Source: Odiellus spinosus (taxonomy: Eukaryota; Arthropoda; Arachnida; Opiliones; Phalangiidae). From it: a DNA stretch of 64,000 nt. Location: the NCBI GenBank assembly GCA_963920705.1, contig OY987225.1:30193538-30257537 (forward strand), in the 5' to 3' direction. A model generated the notes under the pieces. The model was not told the origin of the DNA. It did no database searches and saw only the letters and a list, made by a program, of their open reading frames with translations. The translations under genes and the position numbers were made by a program. Shown in pieces: positions 12,206 to 23,133 of this stretch. The stretch's first letter is position 1; every line of letters begins with the position of its first letter.

Positions 12206-12661
12206 ATAATATTAATTCAGGACTAATTGGACTCATCATTGTGGATCATCTTGGGTCATCGCGGATCAAGGTTTTAGGCGGTCCTCGCCCTGGGAGGGAC
12301 GCGAGAACAATTCGAGTTAGTCCACACATAAGACACAGTGTGGACGCAAACTGTTCTCGAACGCGTGTAGTTGGGCCATATAAAGTCACGAGTTAGGATG
12401 GCCTGACAAGTGTTTCGCGTCCGAACTTTTCTTTACTCGCGTGTGTGAACATTTCGCGTACGTGAACTCTGAACTCTTTAAACGCTGTTCTTGGTGTATA
12501 TTCGTATTCTGAACTGACATCGAGTGCGGCGGCATCGTTCTTAGCTTTATTTAGGTCCTGGTCCAGACAGCATCGCGGCGTATTTAGATATCGTGTCAGG
12601 TTTTAGTTTAGAACATCCAAGTTTAAAGTTATAGCTATAGGTCATCATAGACCATCAAGCT
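12206..12661 (+). other. Exon-like interval bounded by splice-like sites
   Basis: It is bounded by a T-rich tract with CCGCAG and by CTGTAAGTA. Within it one frame stays open from about 12,208 to 12,393 (about 62 codons, including LGGPRPGRDARTIR) and then stops. No known domain is recognised. A TATA-like site lies inside it. It overlaps the candidate solo LTR and may only be that element's regulatory sequence. Confidence 0.2.
12240..12644 (+). mobile_element. Candidate solo LTR (405 bp) or promoter plus first exon
   Basis: A GC-richer island begins TG and ends CA with a possible 4-bp duplication TCAT on each side (12,236-12,239 and 12,645-12,648). It carries a TATA-like CCATATAAAG near 12,376-12,385. 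This would fit a fossil solo LTR, possibly Gypsy-like by its short duplication, with no internal region in the window. The alternative is a host exon. A pyrimidine run ending in CCGCAG lies at about 12,181-12,205, and CTGTAAGTA, a good splice donor, lies at 12,660-12,668. A 4-bp duplication is weak evidence, so the choice is open. Confidence 0.35.
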
Positions 12662-13047
12662 GTAAGTACCCTTCTTAAAGGAGGTATTCCCTTATTCTTG
12701 TCTTTTGTCTTCATGTTGTGATTTTCTCTACACGTGTTAGTCCATTTACCTCCCTTTAAGTTAGTCTGTGTTACACATAGTTATCTTTTTACCACTGATT
12801 AGAATTGTCATACTATATTTTGCAATGATGTCTCGTTTTACGTGTTTTTGTCTTTTAAACGTAATTTTGAAGGGTGGGTTCTATCGTGTTGCGAGAATTA
12901 TTATTATACATGTACAGTAAAACTTCAATGTGGGTGTAAATCGACGCGATACTCTTGTTTGGGGGGAAATTCAATCATACCATATTTTAATCAAGTTCTA
13001 ATGTTAAATAATTTTTACCTGTTTTATTGGTTCAAGGCTGGGAATAA
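12662..13047. other. AT-rich stretch without a gene
   Basis: I see nothing recognisable between the island and the minisatellite. Confidence 0.55.
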
Positions 13048-13640
13048 ATTAGTTGTTCGTAGAGGGAATTTAGTTCTTTGTAAATGGTTGTTAGTTGGTT
13101 TTAGAGGGAAATTAGTTGTTTGTAGAGGGAAATTAGTTGTTTGTAGAGGGAAATTAGTTGTTTGTAGAGGGAAATTAGAGGGAAATTAGTTGTTTGTAGA
13201 GGGAAATTAGTTGTTTGTAGAGGGAAATTAGTTGTTTGTAGAGGGAAATTAGAGGGAAATTAGTTGTTTGTAGAGGGAAATTTGTTGTTTGTAGAGGGAA
13301 ATTAGTTGTTTGTAGAGGGAAATTAGAGGGAAATTAGTTGTTTGTAGAGGGAAATTTGTTGTTTGTAGAGGGAAATTAGTTGTTTGTAGAGGGAAATTAG
13401 AGGGAAATTAGTTGTTTGTAGAGGGAAATTTGTTGTTTGTAGAGGGAAATTAGTTGTTTGTAGAGGGAAATTAGAGGGAAATTAGTTGTTTGTAGAGGGA
13501 AATTTGTTGTTTGTAGAGGGAAATTAGTTGTTTGTAGAGGGAAATTAGTTGTTTGTAGAGGGAAAAAAGTGGTTGTAGAGAGGGAAGTTAATTGTTTGTA
13601 GAGGGAAATTAGTTGTTTGTAAAGTGGAATGAATTGTTTC
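13048..13640 (+). repeat. Minisatellite, 21-bp unit, with 74-bp higher-order repeat
   Basis: The unit TTAGTTGTTTGTAGAGGGAA plus A (21 bp) repeats more than 20 times. In the centre a 74-bp pattern recurs: three 21-bp units (the middle one starting TTTG) plus an 11-bp short unit TTAGAGGGAAA. The short units lie at about 13,249, 13,323, 13,397 and 13,471, exactly 74 bp apart. Because 21 is divisible by 3, one frame reads a KLVVCRG repeat. I treat that as incidental. Confidence 0.95.
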
Positions 13641-14613
13641 TGTATACCGAAGTAAATAAGTTATTTGAAAATAGGAATCATTTGTTCGTAAATAGAAATT
13701 AGTTGTTGTAAATAGAAATTAGTTATTTTTAGAATTAAATGAATGGTTTTAGCGGGAAATAAATTATCTTTGTAATGAAATAAAGGTTTTAGAGGAAAAT
13801 TCGAGGTTTATAGTGGTTAATTAGTTGTCTTTATAGGAAAATTAGTTTATTTCAGAGAAAAAAATCTTTACAGAGTAAAATTTAGTTGTCTTTACTTTTA
13901 TATAGGGGGAATTAATTGTCTCTATGATAATTGGTAGTTTTTGAGAGATGAAAACAGAATATGAAGAACCTTTTGTAAGATTTTATCTCAAGATTAACCA
14001 CTTTACGAATAATTACAAATATTTGACCCCGATCAACTCGTTTGACTCCATAGTTGAGCGCGTAAACGGCGTAACACTTATATGTATATAAAAAAGAAAC
14101 CTGCATTTATAATCAATTTTTAACGTTAACAAACCATCCATGATATTAAATTTCATCACCAGCTTCGCCAGAAAAGATAGTTTAAGATATATAACCAACT
14201 AGACATTTTTGGGCATGCGTGAACGTATAAATTCTTCGTCCCAACACTTTTATTTCTTTTCAATGTAGAAAGCGTTGTTAGAAAGTTTTGAAAACTACCT
14301 CCACAATGAAATGAATCCTTAAGAGCCGAGGATACACCCATGGAAGACCTCAAAAAATAAGCAGTCATGAATTTTTAAGCCCGCGCAATTCCCAAAAGCC
14401 CGAATATTTCATATACCGGTTCCTGCTGATGTATAGATTTAAACAATGGAGATTTTGGGAAAAATTTCACTTCATTCTTTGGGATGTAGAGAGGGCGAGT
14501 GCCTCGAAAAACGATTGAAGGGTATGCGTATATTTGATAAATTTTAAAAATTATTTAAGCATTCTTTGGTGGTTGAGGCGCGCGCGTGGCTTTAAAGGGG
14601 AATTATCACTTCC
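13641..14613. other. Decayed edge of the 21-bp array, then AT-rich DNA
   Basis: From 13,641 to about 13,920, eroded relatives of the array unit continue (AAATTAGTTGT-like strings at irregular spacing), as expected of an old array edge. From there to 14,613 I see no gene. Confidence 0.5.
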
Positions 14614-14617
14614 TTAA

Positions 14618-14977
14618 AGGGATAATACAACCTTACAACAAGTGATTTTTTTAACGATTCCTTATCGTTTAAATAGGCCTAATCCACCAGTAAAAAAATT
14701 AAAAATAAATATTAAACTAGAAATAAATTTAAAATTAACCAATAAAATAGGCTTAGCTGGATTCATGGAGATCCTACATTCCCCGTATAAGGGGCATCGA
14801 TCAATATCATTGGTTGCAATTCCTTATATGGGGAGTTCAGGATATCTCCATGAATTCAGCTAAGCCATTTTTCATGGTAAGTTTTAAATTTATTTCTAGT
14901 TTAATATTGGATTAGGTCTGTTGAAACGATAAGGAATCGATAAAGAAAATCACTCTTTGTTCGGTTGCATTCTCCCT
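14618..14977. mobile_element. TA foldback element, copy 2 (360 bp)
   Basis: It is flanked by TTAA (14,614-14,617 and 14,978-14,981). Ends are AGGGATAATACAACC and the inverse of AGGGAGAATGCAACC. The arms share ATCGATTCCTTATCGTTT-like blocks, CTAATCCA, and TTAGCTGGATTCATGGAGAT, with a central palindrome around ATATGGGGAGTTCAGGAT. It is uninterrupted and gives a clean picture of the family. Confidence 0.9.
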
Positions 14978-14981
14978 TTAA

Positions 14982-16252
14982 AAAACGAAAGTAAGCTTAC
15001 TTGTTTTAACAACTAAACCTTTAAGTTAAATCGCTCGTGACATTTCCAACGTCAAAGTCACTCTCCAATTTTTATTAATTTCAAATAACACACACATTAT
15101 AGTCGTATAATTAATTCAAATTAAAACTAATATCTTATCAGACTTATCCTTCGAAGACTAAACAGTTCCACCCTGAAATTTTGCCAAATTTTAAATATTT
15201 AGAATATATGGAAAGACAAATTTTCGGAGGTTGTCTGTTTCTTCGATAATATATTTCATACGATCACCGGCGTTATAATTCGCCAAAGAAACGGATCAAG
15301 GTAATATTTGTAGAAAATCCTTCTTGCAATTGTGGTAAAGTAACATCCTTCAACCAGTTTCGGTTGTCAATTGACATTATAGATTAGTTTTATCGGTTTT
15401 AACTTTGTTTCCACTGACAAGTGAAGTTTGTCATTTTTCCAATTTCCATAACCACAATGGATTATCGATCTATCAGCTCTGATTTTGACGCGACTGTAAA
15501 TTAGCCAATTGGATTTCTTACAATATATTAGGCTTTTTTTCTGTCGTTTATCCATTCATTGTAAGTCTTAAGGAAAAAGTATCCCAGGTTATTTCGTTGG
15601 GAGAAAGTATGTCAAGGAGTTCTGTTTGAAATATTTTGATTTCTATAACTGATAGTTAATATGTTAATACAGCTTCCAGCTTGGCAAAAGTACAATTCAA
15701 AATCATTTCCATTTTCTGCACATCATTTTTCTATATTCAGTGTGTTTTTTTCATCTAATTTATTTAATATTTAACCTATTGAAATGTTTGTAGTATGGTC
15801 TACTCTATCTTTTAGCTTAAAATCTGGGTTTTTTTGGATTTAGTTTCGTATCACCATTTAAGCTCCGAGGTTTTCATATATTTCTATCTGTTTTGGACTT
15901 TTGGTACTTGTCTGGTGGGTTTCAAGGGTATTCCAGATGTTTTTTTATTTTTTAATTCAAGTGACATTTTAGTGGGATTTTAATTGAGGTTTATATAGTT
16001 CTAGTTACACGGTGATTCACCTACGTAACTTTCATGATTGTATAATTAATAACGCTTGAGCTGTCAGGTAAATAGGAAGAACTAACTTTTATATGGAATG
16101 AAATAGTTGTTTCACACATTCATTATTATCAAAGATACCGGTTAATCAAGATTCATTGATTAAATTCATTTAAACGGTTTTAAAATCACCACATCATGCT
16201 GATGATCAACAGATCAGTATTATAGTTCGTTAATTTTCTAAGAATATTACAT
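14982..16252. other. AT-rich stretch without a gene
   Basis: I see no gene or element. A 62-codon minus frame at 15,367-15,555 is of chance length. Confidence 0.55.
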
Positions 16253-16519
16253 AGTTCAGTTCAGTTCAGTTCAGTTCAACAATTTATTAGATTATTTTAA
16301 TATCTGAGGTGACTCGTAATCTTAAATTTAATTTATTCTATTTAGATAAATAAATTCTAATTTGCCAACTCTCATTTTCTTCCTAAAACATTTACTATCG
16401 TCATAATATTTTCTAGTTCAGTTCAGTTCAAAAATTGATTGGGTTATTTTAATATTTGAGGTAACTCGTAATCTTAATTTTAATTTATCCTATTTAGATT
16501 AATAAATTCTAATTTTCCA
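16253..16519 (+). repeat. Direct duplication headed by (CAGTT)n
   Basis: Two diverged copies lie at 16,253-16,367 and 16,414-16,519. Each begins with an AGTTC run (longer in the first), continues with TTATTTTAATATnTGAGGT and AACTCGTAATCTTAA-like sequence, and ends TAAATTCTAATTT. Confidence 0.85.
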
Positions 16520-17286
16520 GTACGGTGAAATTCTTAATTTCCCAGATTAGTTTTAACAATATTGGAAAATCTATTCCTTTTCAACCGAAATTTTGATCTT
16601 TTTCTTCAATGATTCAATGAATAAATTAGCTTATATTCTACAACTTGTTCTGACTTTCGAGTCACAAGGAAAGTGTCGCATTGACACGTGCGTTTCCATT
16701 TGAATCAATTACTTTTTTTTTTTCAAAAATATAAAATGTTCTGATAGCGTGCAGAGAAACCCGGTCCTGAAATCAACTCATTGACGTTAAAAAGAAAATC
16801 AGACAGATTTTTGGAGGTCGAACTACTTTTATAATTTGTGGATTAACATATTTATAATATAATAAAAGGCGGAGGGGGTAAATAATTAAAATAAAAATAA
16901 TATATATATATAGTCTTGGAGACACGCCTAGCATCGTGTTTTCTTATTACTAAGATATACAATTTGGGATCCTGTCTTTATTTGAAGATAGTTACGAAGG
17001 ACTTAAACCAGTTTTCCAAGGCGAATTTAAATACTTTTCAAAAGTGCAATTCAGTATGTTTAAAACTTAAAATAACACACGAAAACTTCGAAAAGTCGTG
17101 TCTGTTAGTATAATTAGATTAATTTAATTTATAACACAGTAAACCTTGATTAGAAATAATGTGTTTTGTTTGTTTCTCAGTTATTTTAGTCAGAATTTTA
17201 CAAAAAGTAACTTTAAAATTATAAAATCTCCCAATCACTCAGGAATTACAAAATATTTTACCAGTTAGGTTTAATTTGTTTCATGG
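16520..17286. other. AT-rich stretch without a gene
   Basis: No gene is visible. A 65-codon plus frame at 16,916-17,113 is unrecognised and of chance length. Confidence 0.55.
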
Positions 17287-17293
17287 TGTTCAC

Positions 17294-17629
17294 CAGAAGC
17301 CGATGAAACCCTCCTTTGAAGTCTATTACTCCCTGGTCTTGTCTACCCCTCTCTGTATGGGTTAGTTTCAAAAAGCGCGATTCGTACGCCTCCTAACGGT
17401 AGATATTTTTGGAGCGGGAGTTCGTCCAGCGAATATCTCTAGCAGCCTTGGAGTTCGTCAAAAAACGTCGTCGTTTGTGGAGAGAGAGAATTTCCAATTT
17501 TCCGTAGACAGGGGGGTATGAAGTAGGACCCCTCCGATCTCGTAAAATTGGAATTTTACCCATACAGAGAGGAGCGCTATATCGAACATTAGAGTAGTAG
17601 ACTTCAAAGGAGGGTTTCATCTACTTCTG
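17294..17629 (-). mobile_element. F2 MITE, copy B (336 bp, 7-bp TSD)
   Basis: CAGAAGCCGATGAAACCC on the left and the inverse of CAGAAGTAGATGAAACCC on the right are flanked by an exact 7-bp duplication TGTTCAC (17,287-17,293 and 17,630-17,636). It is inverted relative to copies A and D. The subterminal CTCTCTGTATGGGT pair and a central CCTCCTAACGGTAGAT block are kept. Confidence 0.93.
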
Positions 17630-17636
17630 TGTTCAC

Positions 17637-18209
17637 GAATAAGTTTAACTACAGGATTTTTAAATTCTCATTTGAAAATGGGTACATAATATTAAGAATT
17701 ATAAAGTGGGGTCAAAGTTCATAATATATAAACGATGAAAAATTAAAACCGTTAATTATTTATCACTTCAATTCAGATCATAACATCAAAACCGATCCAA
17801 ATCACAATTGTGGCACCCAAAACTTTCCAGTTTTCCATATACGACCCCTCGCGAAAGAATAATAATAATAGTCATATATATTAAACACGTTAAAAAAATA
17901 TATATATTAATATCATAAATATTATAAGGTTTTTATCTATACCGCCAGGTCAGTCATTATAATCTCATGAACCCTAATTACAAATATCATCAGAATATAA
18001 AAAAAAAAAATACTTAACACGTTCATACACAATTATATTTTCTTTATTTCACAACTTTAAAAAAGACAATACACTTTACTCCTTTGAATCTTTCACTATT
18101 ACGTTACAATCTTCAAAGTGTTCAAAAATCTCGTAGAAAAACCAGTTTTTCGTCAATAAATTCAATAATATAAGTTCCTTTCAACCTTGCAACCTTCATG
18201 ATTTGATTT
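17637..18209. other. AT-rich stretch without a gene
   Basis: I see nothing beyond short AT runs. Confidence 0.55.
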
Positions 18210-18339
18210 CATAGATATAATGGGTATCTTAACATTATATGTGGTGTAAATTCCAATTAAATATGATTGTTAATACTCTATAGCATATTTAACTTTAGTT
18301 ACCAATAGATTTAAAGTTAATGACCATTATATCTCTATG
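18210..18339. mobile_element. Candidate foldback element (130 bp)
   Basis: CATAGATATAATGG pairs with CCATTATATCTCTATG at the other end. The interior is partly paired (AATTAAATATG against CATATTTAA). A 4-bp ATTT may be the target duplication, which is weak in AT-rich DNA. Confidence 0.45.
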
Positions 18340-18867
18340 ATTTTGTAACTATGATATAGAAAGGACTGTAACTTTGGCCCTGCTTTAAGCTCGCACTGAA
18401 ATCGATCAAAATATGTTCGCAAACAGTTTGCAAAAGTAGCGAAAGATGAGGCGTAATGATACATAATGTTAAATCTGTTCTAAGATGGAAGTAGTTCGTT
18501 TAAAAACTCCCAAGGAACATTATATTCATTTTTGATGGTAATATTAAGAGTGTAATAAGCATTATAATTTTAAAAATAGGACAAATACAAGTATGGCACA
18601 CTAAGTGTACATAATGTGTACGCATTGTGGGAATATTTTCCTAAGGTAGTAGTAATGACTAACCGAGAATTCGAGTTAGAAGAAGAATCTCTTCGCCTCA
18701 TTATTAAAAAAAGAAAAAGAAAAAAAATTGCTATACGAAAACAATGGTTTTGTTTAACCCTAAAGTTCAGGTTTTCTAACATTATTTAACCCCACATTTT
18801 TACAGTTAGATTCAAGTTTAGTTTACACCACGTTTAAAGCTATTGGCTTCTCTTTCCCAAATAAACA
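18340..18867. other. AT-rich stretch with DR2 copy
   Basis: No gene is visible. DR2 copy 2 is listed separately. A CTGCTTTAAGC string near 18,382 resembles the outer end of a DR1 copy in reverse. Confidence 0.5.
18422..18500 (+). repeat. Dispersed repeat DR2, copy 2
   Basis: CAAAAGTAGCGAAAGATGAG, then a TAATGATACATAATGTTAAA block, then GATGGAAGTAGTTCG. It matches 32,276-32,336 and 29,362-29,422 in order and spacing. Confidence 0.5.
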
Positions 18868-18871
18868 TTAA

Positions 18872-19264
18872 AGGAAGAATGAGACCTTATGATTCTATCG
18901 ATTCCTAATCCACTAGTAAATATTAATCTAAAAATCACTTCTTAACTTACTCCGAAAGTAGGCTTAGCAAGGATACATGGAGAGTTTCATATCTGTCCAA
19001 CAAATAGCTTCCATCCAATGAACAAAAACGCGCGACTTTTAAGCCTAGTTTGAAAAGTTATACTGTCAGGCGTTTCTTATTCGCGTAGACTGTTTGACGG
19101 CGATATTTTAAACACTCCATGGATCCTGGTTAAGCCCGATTTCCTATATATTATTTATTTTAAAAATGTTACTTCTTAATAAGTAATATTAATTAATATT
19201 ATTAATAAGTAAAGAATCAATCGCCGAATCGATAGAAAACCACTTGTCTGGTTTCATTCTCCCT
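18872..19264. mobile_element. TA foldback element, copy 3 (393 bp, diverged)
   Basis: It is flanked by TTAA (18,868-18,871 and 19,265-19,268). Ends are AGGAAGAATGAGACC and the inverse of AGGGAGAATGAAACC. The arms still carry AGGCTTAGC and a CATGGAGAG/CTCCATGG pair, but the centre differs widely from the other copies. It is probably the oldest of the five. Confidence 0.8.
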
Positions 19265-19268
19265 TTAA

Positions 19269-20817
19269 ATAAATCACAAAGAGGGAGCTTAGCATGTTAC
19301 ATGATGAAATCTTCGACTCCCTTCTAAATTATAAGGGTCCCAAAACTCTCAAGGATGAATTCTTAACGTGATTACGATGTTCCATGAGGCCATATCTTGA
19401 ATTTTCTTTTTTGGAATTTCGTGTATTTTAAGAAGATACCAACTTTAATAGTTTTGAAGTATAATGGATGGTGTCGTTTGAGACTGATATTAAGAGGCCG
19501 TTTATATTTGGGATATTTTAGGTCATAGGTCATGGATGGTCACGATCTATTACTACAGTCCAACGATATATAAAATTTTGAAGAGTTTAAGGCGCGATTT
19601 AAAAATTAGATTCTGTTACAGAATTTATTCTATAATTATCTCAGTCAATATCAACTTTGACCCGCGTTAAAATAGACTACATGACCTTTTTTCAACCACC
19701 AAATCTCAATTGAGTCTTTAGGGATATAATTTTATTAGAAATTACATTTAAATGTCAATATTTGTGACATTTTTAAAGGCGTAACGATGTTTAAACATTT
19801 AATCAGGCTCCAAATTACGATGATTATAAAATTGGGGTGTTTGCAAATTGCGATCAACTTGGTGGTATTCAATTTAATATTAAGGCCAATTTTGACGTCA
19901 TAGAAATCGATTTTACATTAGTTAAAGCTTGGGTTAAACTGTTAAAAAGTATGAATAAATTATTACAATTAATTATAATTATGAGGTGAACCAATTTAAA
20001 CCAATTAAGGGTGTAACCAGATCGAGTAGTACTAAATATAGTAAATTAAGGTCAATGGGAGTTTCGAGTCAACAGAGGTTATGTCGGTTTTGAACATTAA
20101 AACCTCGTAAATGAGTTCGATTTAATTTAGCGTTTCGATTAATTATAAGCCGGTATTCCGTAATAATAATTAGACCCACTTGAAAGCGAATTAAAGAAAT
20201 TAAAATTACGAAAGGTCACGGAGGAATGTTTTAGAATTTAATTTTTATTGTTGTGACCCGAATTTCGACAAATTTTAATTACATATATTATTATTTTAAT
20301 ATCGTGTAAGCTTAAACCCGAACCCAAGTTTAATCATTTAAAGGAATACTACACTATATACGAACGAAAACGAGTTATTTCTAATCGATTTGAACTGTTA
20401 AAACTAATATTTAATGTTTAAACTCGCGGTAATTCGCAGTAAATTAACGAAGTTGCGAAAATCAAATCGAAAAAAAAAATTTGGATTGTAAAATTGAATT
20501 GTTGAATAGTGTGTCTTGAATTATAATGATCAAATTCGTTTCAGTATTAGCAGAAATAGATGAGAATTCATCTATTTCTGGTAATGGCGGTTATGAATAA
20601 AATTTACCAGACGTATGCAAATGACTTGTACTCTATGAAATTCCTATTTCATTTACCAATTGACTATATGAGCGACGAATCTAAGTTTAATACTCACTAA
20701 ACGGTTGAAGTTTAATTGAATTTCATTAAATTCACTTTATACACTTTGAAACAGTTTGGGAAAGGTCAAATTTGAAATTTTTGGGGTCACCCGTGTAGAC
20801 ATTTGATTAGCAAAAAG
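19269..20817. other. AT-rich stretch without a gene
   Basis: No gene is visible. It contains TGACGTCA at 19,893-19,900 and a 30-bp hairpin at 20,551-20,580 (listed separately). Confidence 0.55.
20551..20580. repeat. Perfect hairpin, 13-bp arms
   Basis: CAGAAATAGATGA and its inverse flank a 4-bp loop GAAT. It starts CAG and ends CTG, as the F2 and F3 elements do. The flanks GTATTAG and GTAATGG agree at 5 of 7 bases. It could be a collapsed foldback remnant or a chance palindrome. Confidence 0.6.
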
Positions 20818-20900
20818 TATATTTTTTTAACGATCTTTCCGAAAATGCCACTCAATTTCCATTTGGAGTTCATGAAAGGTCCATTCTAGCCCTACTTTAA
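20818..20900 (-). repeat. Dispersed repeat DR1, copy 2
   Basis: In reverse it reads TTAAAGTAGGGC, then TTTCATGAACTCCAAATGGA, AATTGAGTGGCATTTTCGGA, and AAGATCGTTAAAAA. It shares these with 32,662 onward and 41,431 onward. Confidence 0.55.
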
Positions 20901-21454
20901 GATTTTTCCCGGAGATAAGACTTACTCCATCGGGAAGAATTATAAAATGTCGAGGAAAAATTAAATAACTACGAAATTTTAAATCTAAAAATCGATTGCC
21001 ATTACAAAAAGTTTGACGACTTGTAACTTACATGATAATATACCTTTAAAACTTGATTATTATTAAACACAATCTTTCTATCTCTACCTCGCGTGAGATT
21101 GAAAGTCAACAATTAAATTATAAGTGGAAATTACGAAATATATGGGCTGGGTGTTTATATATATATATATTGGGAAATAATAAGGTGCAATTTACATATC
21201 GCATTCTTATACCGTTCAATTTTCGCTCGAGTGACTATACACTGCGTGCGTGTTAAAAAAAACTCAATCACGTTTTTAAACTATTAATGAAATATCGGTA
21301 ATTACGGACGAATTTCGAAATCTACATATAAATAATAGCAGTCGCGACTTAATTACCATTTAATAAAATGTTTCACACGATATAATCGAATGGATTTCAA
21401 ATACTTGCTTTCTAATTGAGTCTACCATCGAGTGAATTAATTAAAATATATATT
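20901..21454. other. AT-rich stretch without a gene
   Basis: I see nothing recognisable. A 67-codon frame at 21,053-21,256 is of chance length. Confidence 0.55.
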
Positions 21455-22014
21455 TTAGTTTAATAGAATAGTAGAAAGTTTAATAGAATAGTAGAAAGTT
21501 TAATAGAATAGTTGAAAGTTTAATAGAATAGTAGAAAGTTTAATAGAATAGATGAAAGTTTAATAGAATAGTAGAAAGTTTAATAGAATAGTTGAAAGTT
21601 TAATAGAATAGTAGGAAGTTTAATAGAATAGTAGAAAGTTTAATAGAATAATAGAAAGTTTAATAGAATAGTAGAAAGTTTAATAGAATAGTAGAAAGTT
21701 TAATAGAATAGTAGGAAGTTTAATAGAATAGTAGGAAGTTTAATAGAATAGTTGAAGGTTTAATAGAATAGTAGAAAAATAATAGAATAGTAAAAAGTTT
21801 AATAGAATAGTAGAAAGTTTAATAGAATAGTAGAAATTTTAATAGAAATATTATTAGAAAGTTTAATAAAACTATTAGTAGAAAGTTTATTAAAACTATT
21901 ATTAGAAAGATAATAAAACTATTAGTAGAAACTTTAATGGACCTATTATTAGACAATTTATTAGAACTAGTTGTAGAAAATTTAATAGAACAAAGTTTAA
22001 TAGAACTAAGAGTA
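21455..22014 (+). repeat. Minisatellite, 20-bp unit
   Basis: TTTAATAGAATAGTAGAAAG repeats about 19 times in strict 20-bp register to about 21,850. It then decays through irregular units with TATTATTAGAAAG to about 22,014. Most variation is at one base (TAG to TTG) and at AAAG to GAAG. Confidence 0.95.
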
Positions 22015-22701
22015 GAAAATCTAAATTAATTATCTTGCATATAGAAAGCGGTAAAAATTCTAGAAAATATTTCTCAACGTTGGTTAAAACGTTTAATTTC
22101 AAATTAAAGCGGAGAAACAGCGTTTATTATAATGCTATTTAGATTAAGGTGAACGTGAAATGAAATTTAGATGAGTTTCTAACATTTTTTTTTTTTTGTG
22201 GAGAAAGTAAAGAAAGCTTATTAAAGTAAAGGTCCACATTCTTCAAAGGGTGGGTGGTTAAGTTTTTTTTTCTTTTTGCTTGCTTGATTTTAAATTCCTT
22301 ATTGTTTTATAACGGTTCACGTGATTCACGATGTCGGTCACGCGCATTCACAAAACCTTTTTCTCAAGCTTCTTTAACGGGGTGGAACTCGCGAAGTTTT
22401 TTTTTTTTTCCTAGAATTTTTCTGTCTATACGCGTCACTAATCGTATAAGAGATTTTTTCGTCTGCTGCGGAAGCAGTCGTTCGTAAAGATTTCTCAAGC
22501 ATTCTAAATAATAACACATGCCAACAGCTTTCAGTCTAGTAAATCAAATTCAACAAAGTGGCTAATGTTTTAATCAATGGATTATCGTCAGCAGTTTTAG
22601 TTTTTTTAGATATGACGTCACATAGAAATAATTGCCCGGACTTTCTATATTATGACATATTATAGAAAATTAGCTCGAGGACATGCAGATGATGAGTATT
22701 C
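22015..22701. other. AT-rich stretch without a gene
   Basis: No gene is visible. A 77-codon frame at 22,254-22,487 starts with a hydrophobic run but has no recognisable domain. TGACGTCA lies at 22,613-22,620. Confidence 0.5.
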
Positions 22702-22708
22702 GTGAGAT

Positions 22709-23126
22709 CAGAGGTATATAATAACCCCCTTCGGGGGAAAGTATGAAAGGTAGGCAAAATCGACGAACAACAAGTGCCCGGCGTAAATCGCGGCGGATCG
22801 ACACACCGCTTTACTCCCAAAAAATAGTTACACCATTTTGAACCTCACTTAATTTTCCCTACGCGTACTTCCGGAACTCGCGAGCTGAAGTCAACCTTCG
22901 ACTCCATTTTCACAGACAGCCTGACTCCCGAGACAGGAAGTTCTAAACACAAATCGAGCCGTCTTGTTTATACAAAGACCATTTACTAGAGTAGCGACAT
23001 TGAGAAGTCCAGCGCGAGCTAGTGGCCTAGATAGTCAGCAGCGGGCTCTTGTTGTTCGTGATTTTTAGCATTGGTAGTATAGGGGCTTTCATACTTCCCC
23101 CCGAAGGGGGTTATTATATACCTCTG
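22709..23126. mobile_element. F3 MITE (418 bp, 7-bp TSD)
   Basis: The 41-bp inverted ends differ at one base. They begin CAGAGGTATATAATAACC and contain an internal hairpin CCCCCTTCGGGGG. An exact 7-bp duplication GTGAGAT flanks the element (22,702-22,708 and 23,127-23,133). The body is GC-rich for this window and has no open frame of note. It is the only copy here. The near-identical ends suggest a young insertion. CAGAG...CTCTG ends would suit hAT, but hAT usually duplicates 8 bp. Confidence 0.93.
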
Positions 23127-23133
23127 GTGAGAT

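Noticed and set aside
12842-13189. 115-residue frame with KLVVCRG repeats
   Set aside because: It comes from the 21-bp minisatellite, whose length is divisible by 3. It has no domain or conserved start.
16253-16280. Telomere-like repeat
   Set aside because: The AGTTC run is a short microsatellite unlike TTAGG or TTAGGG.
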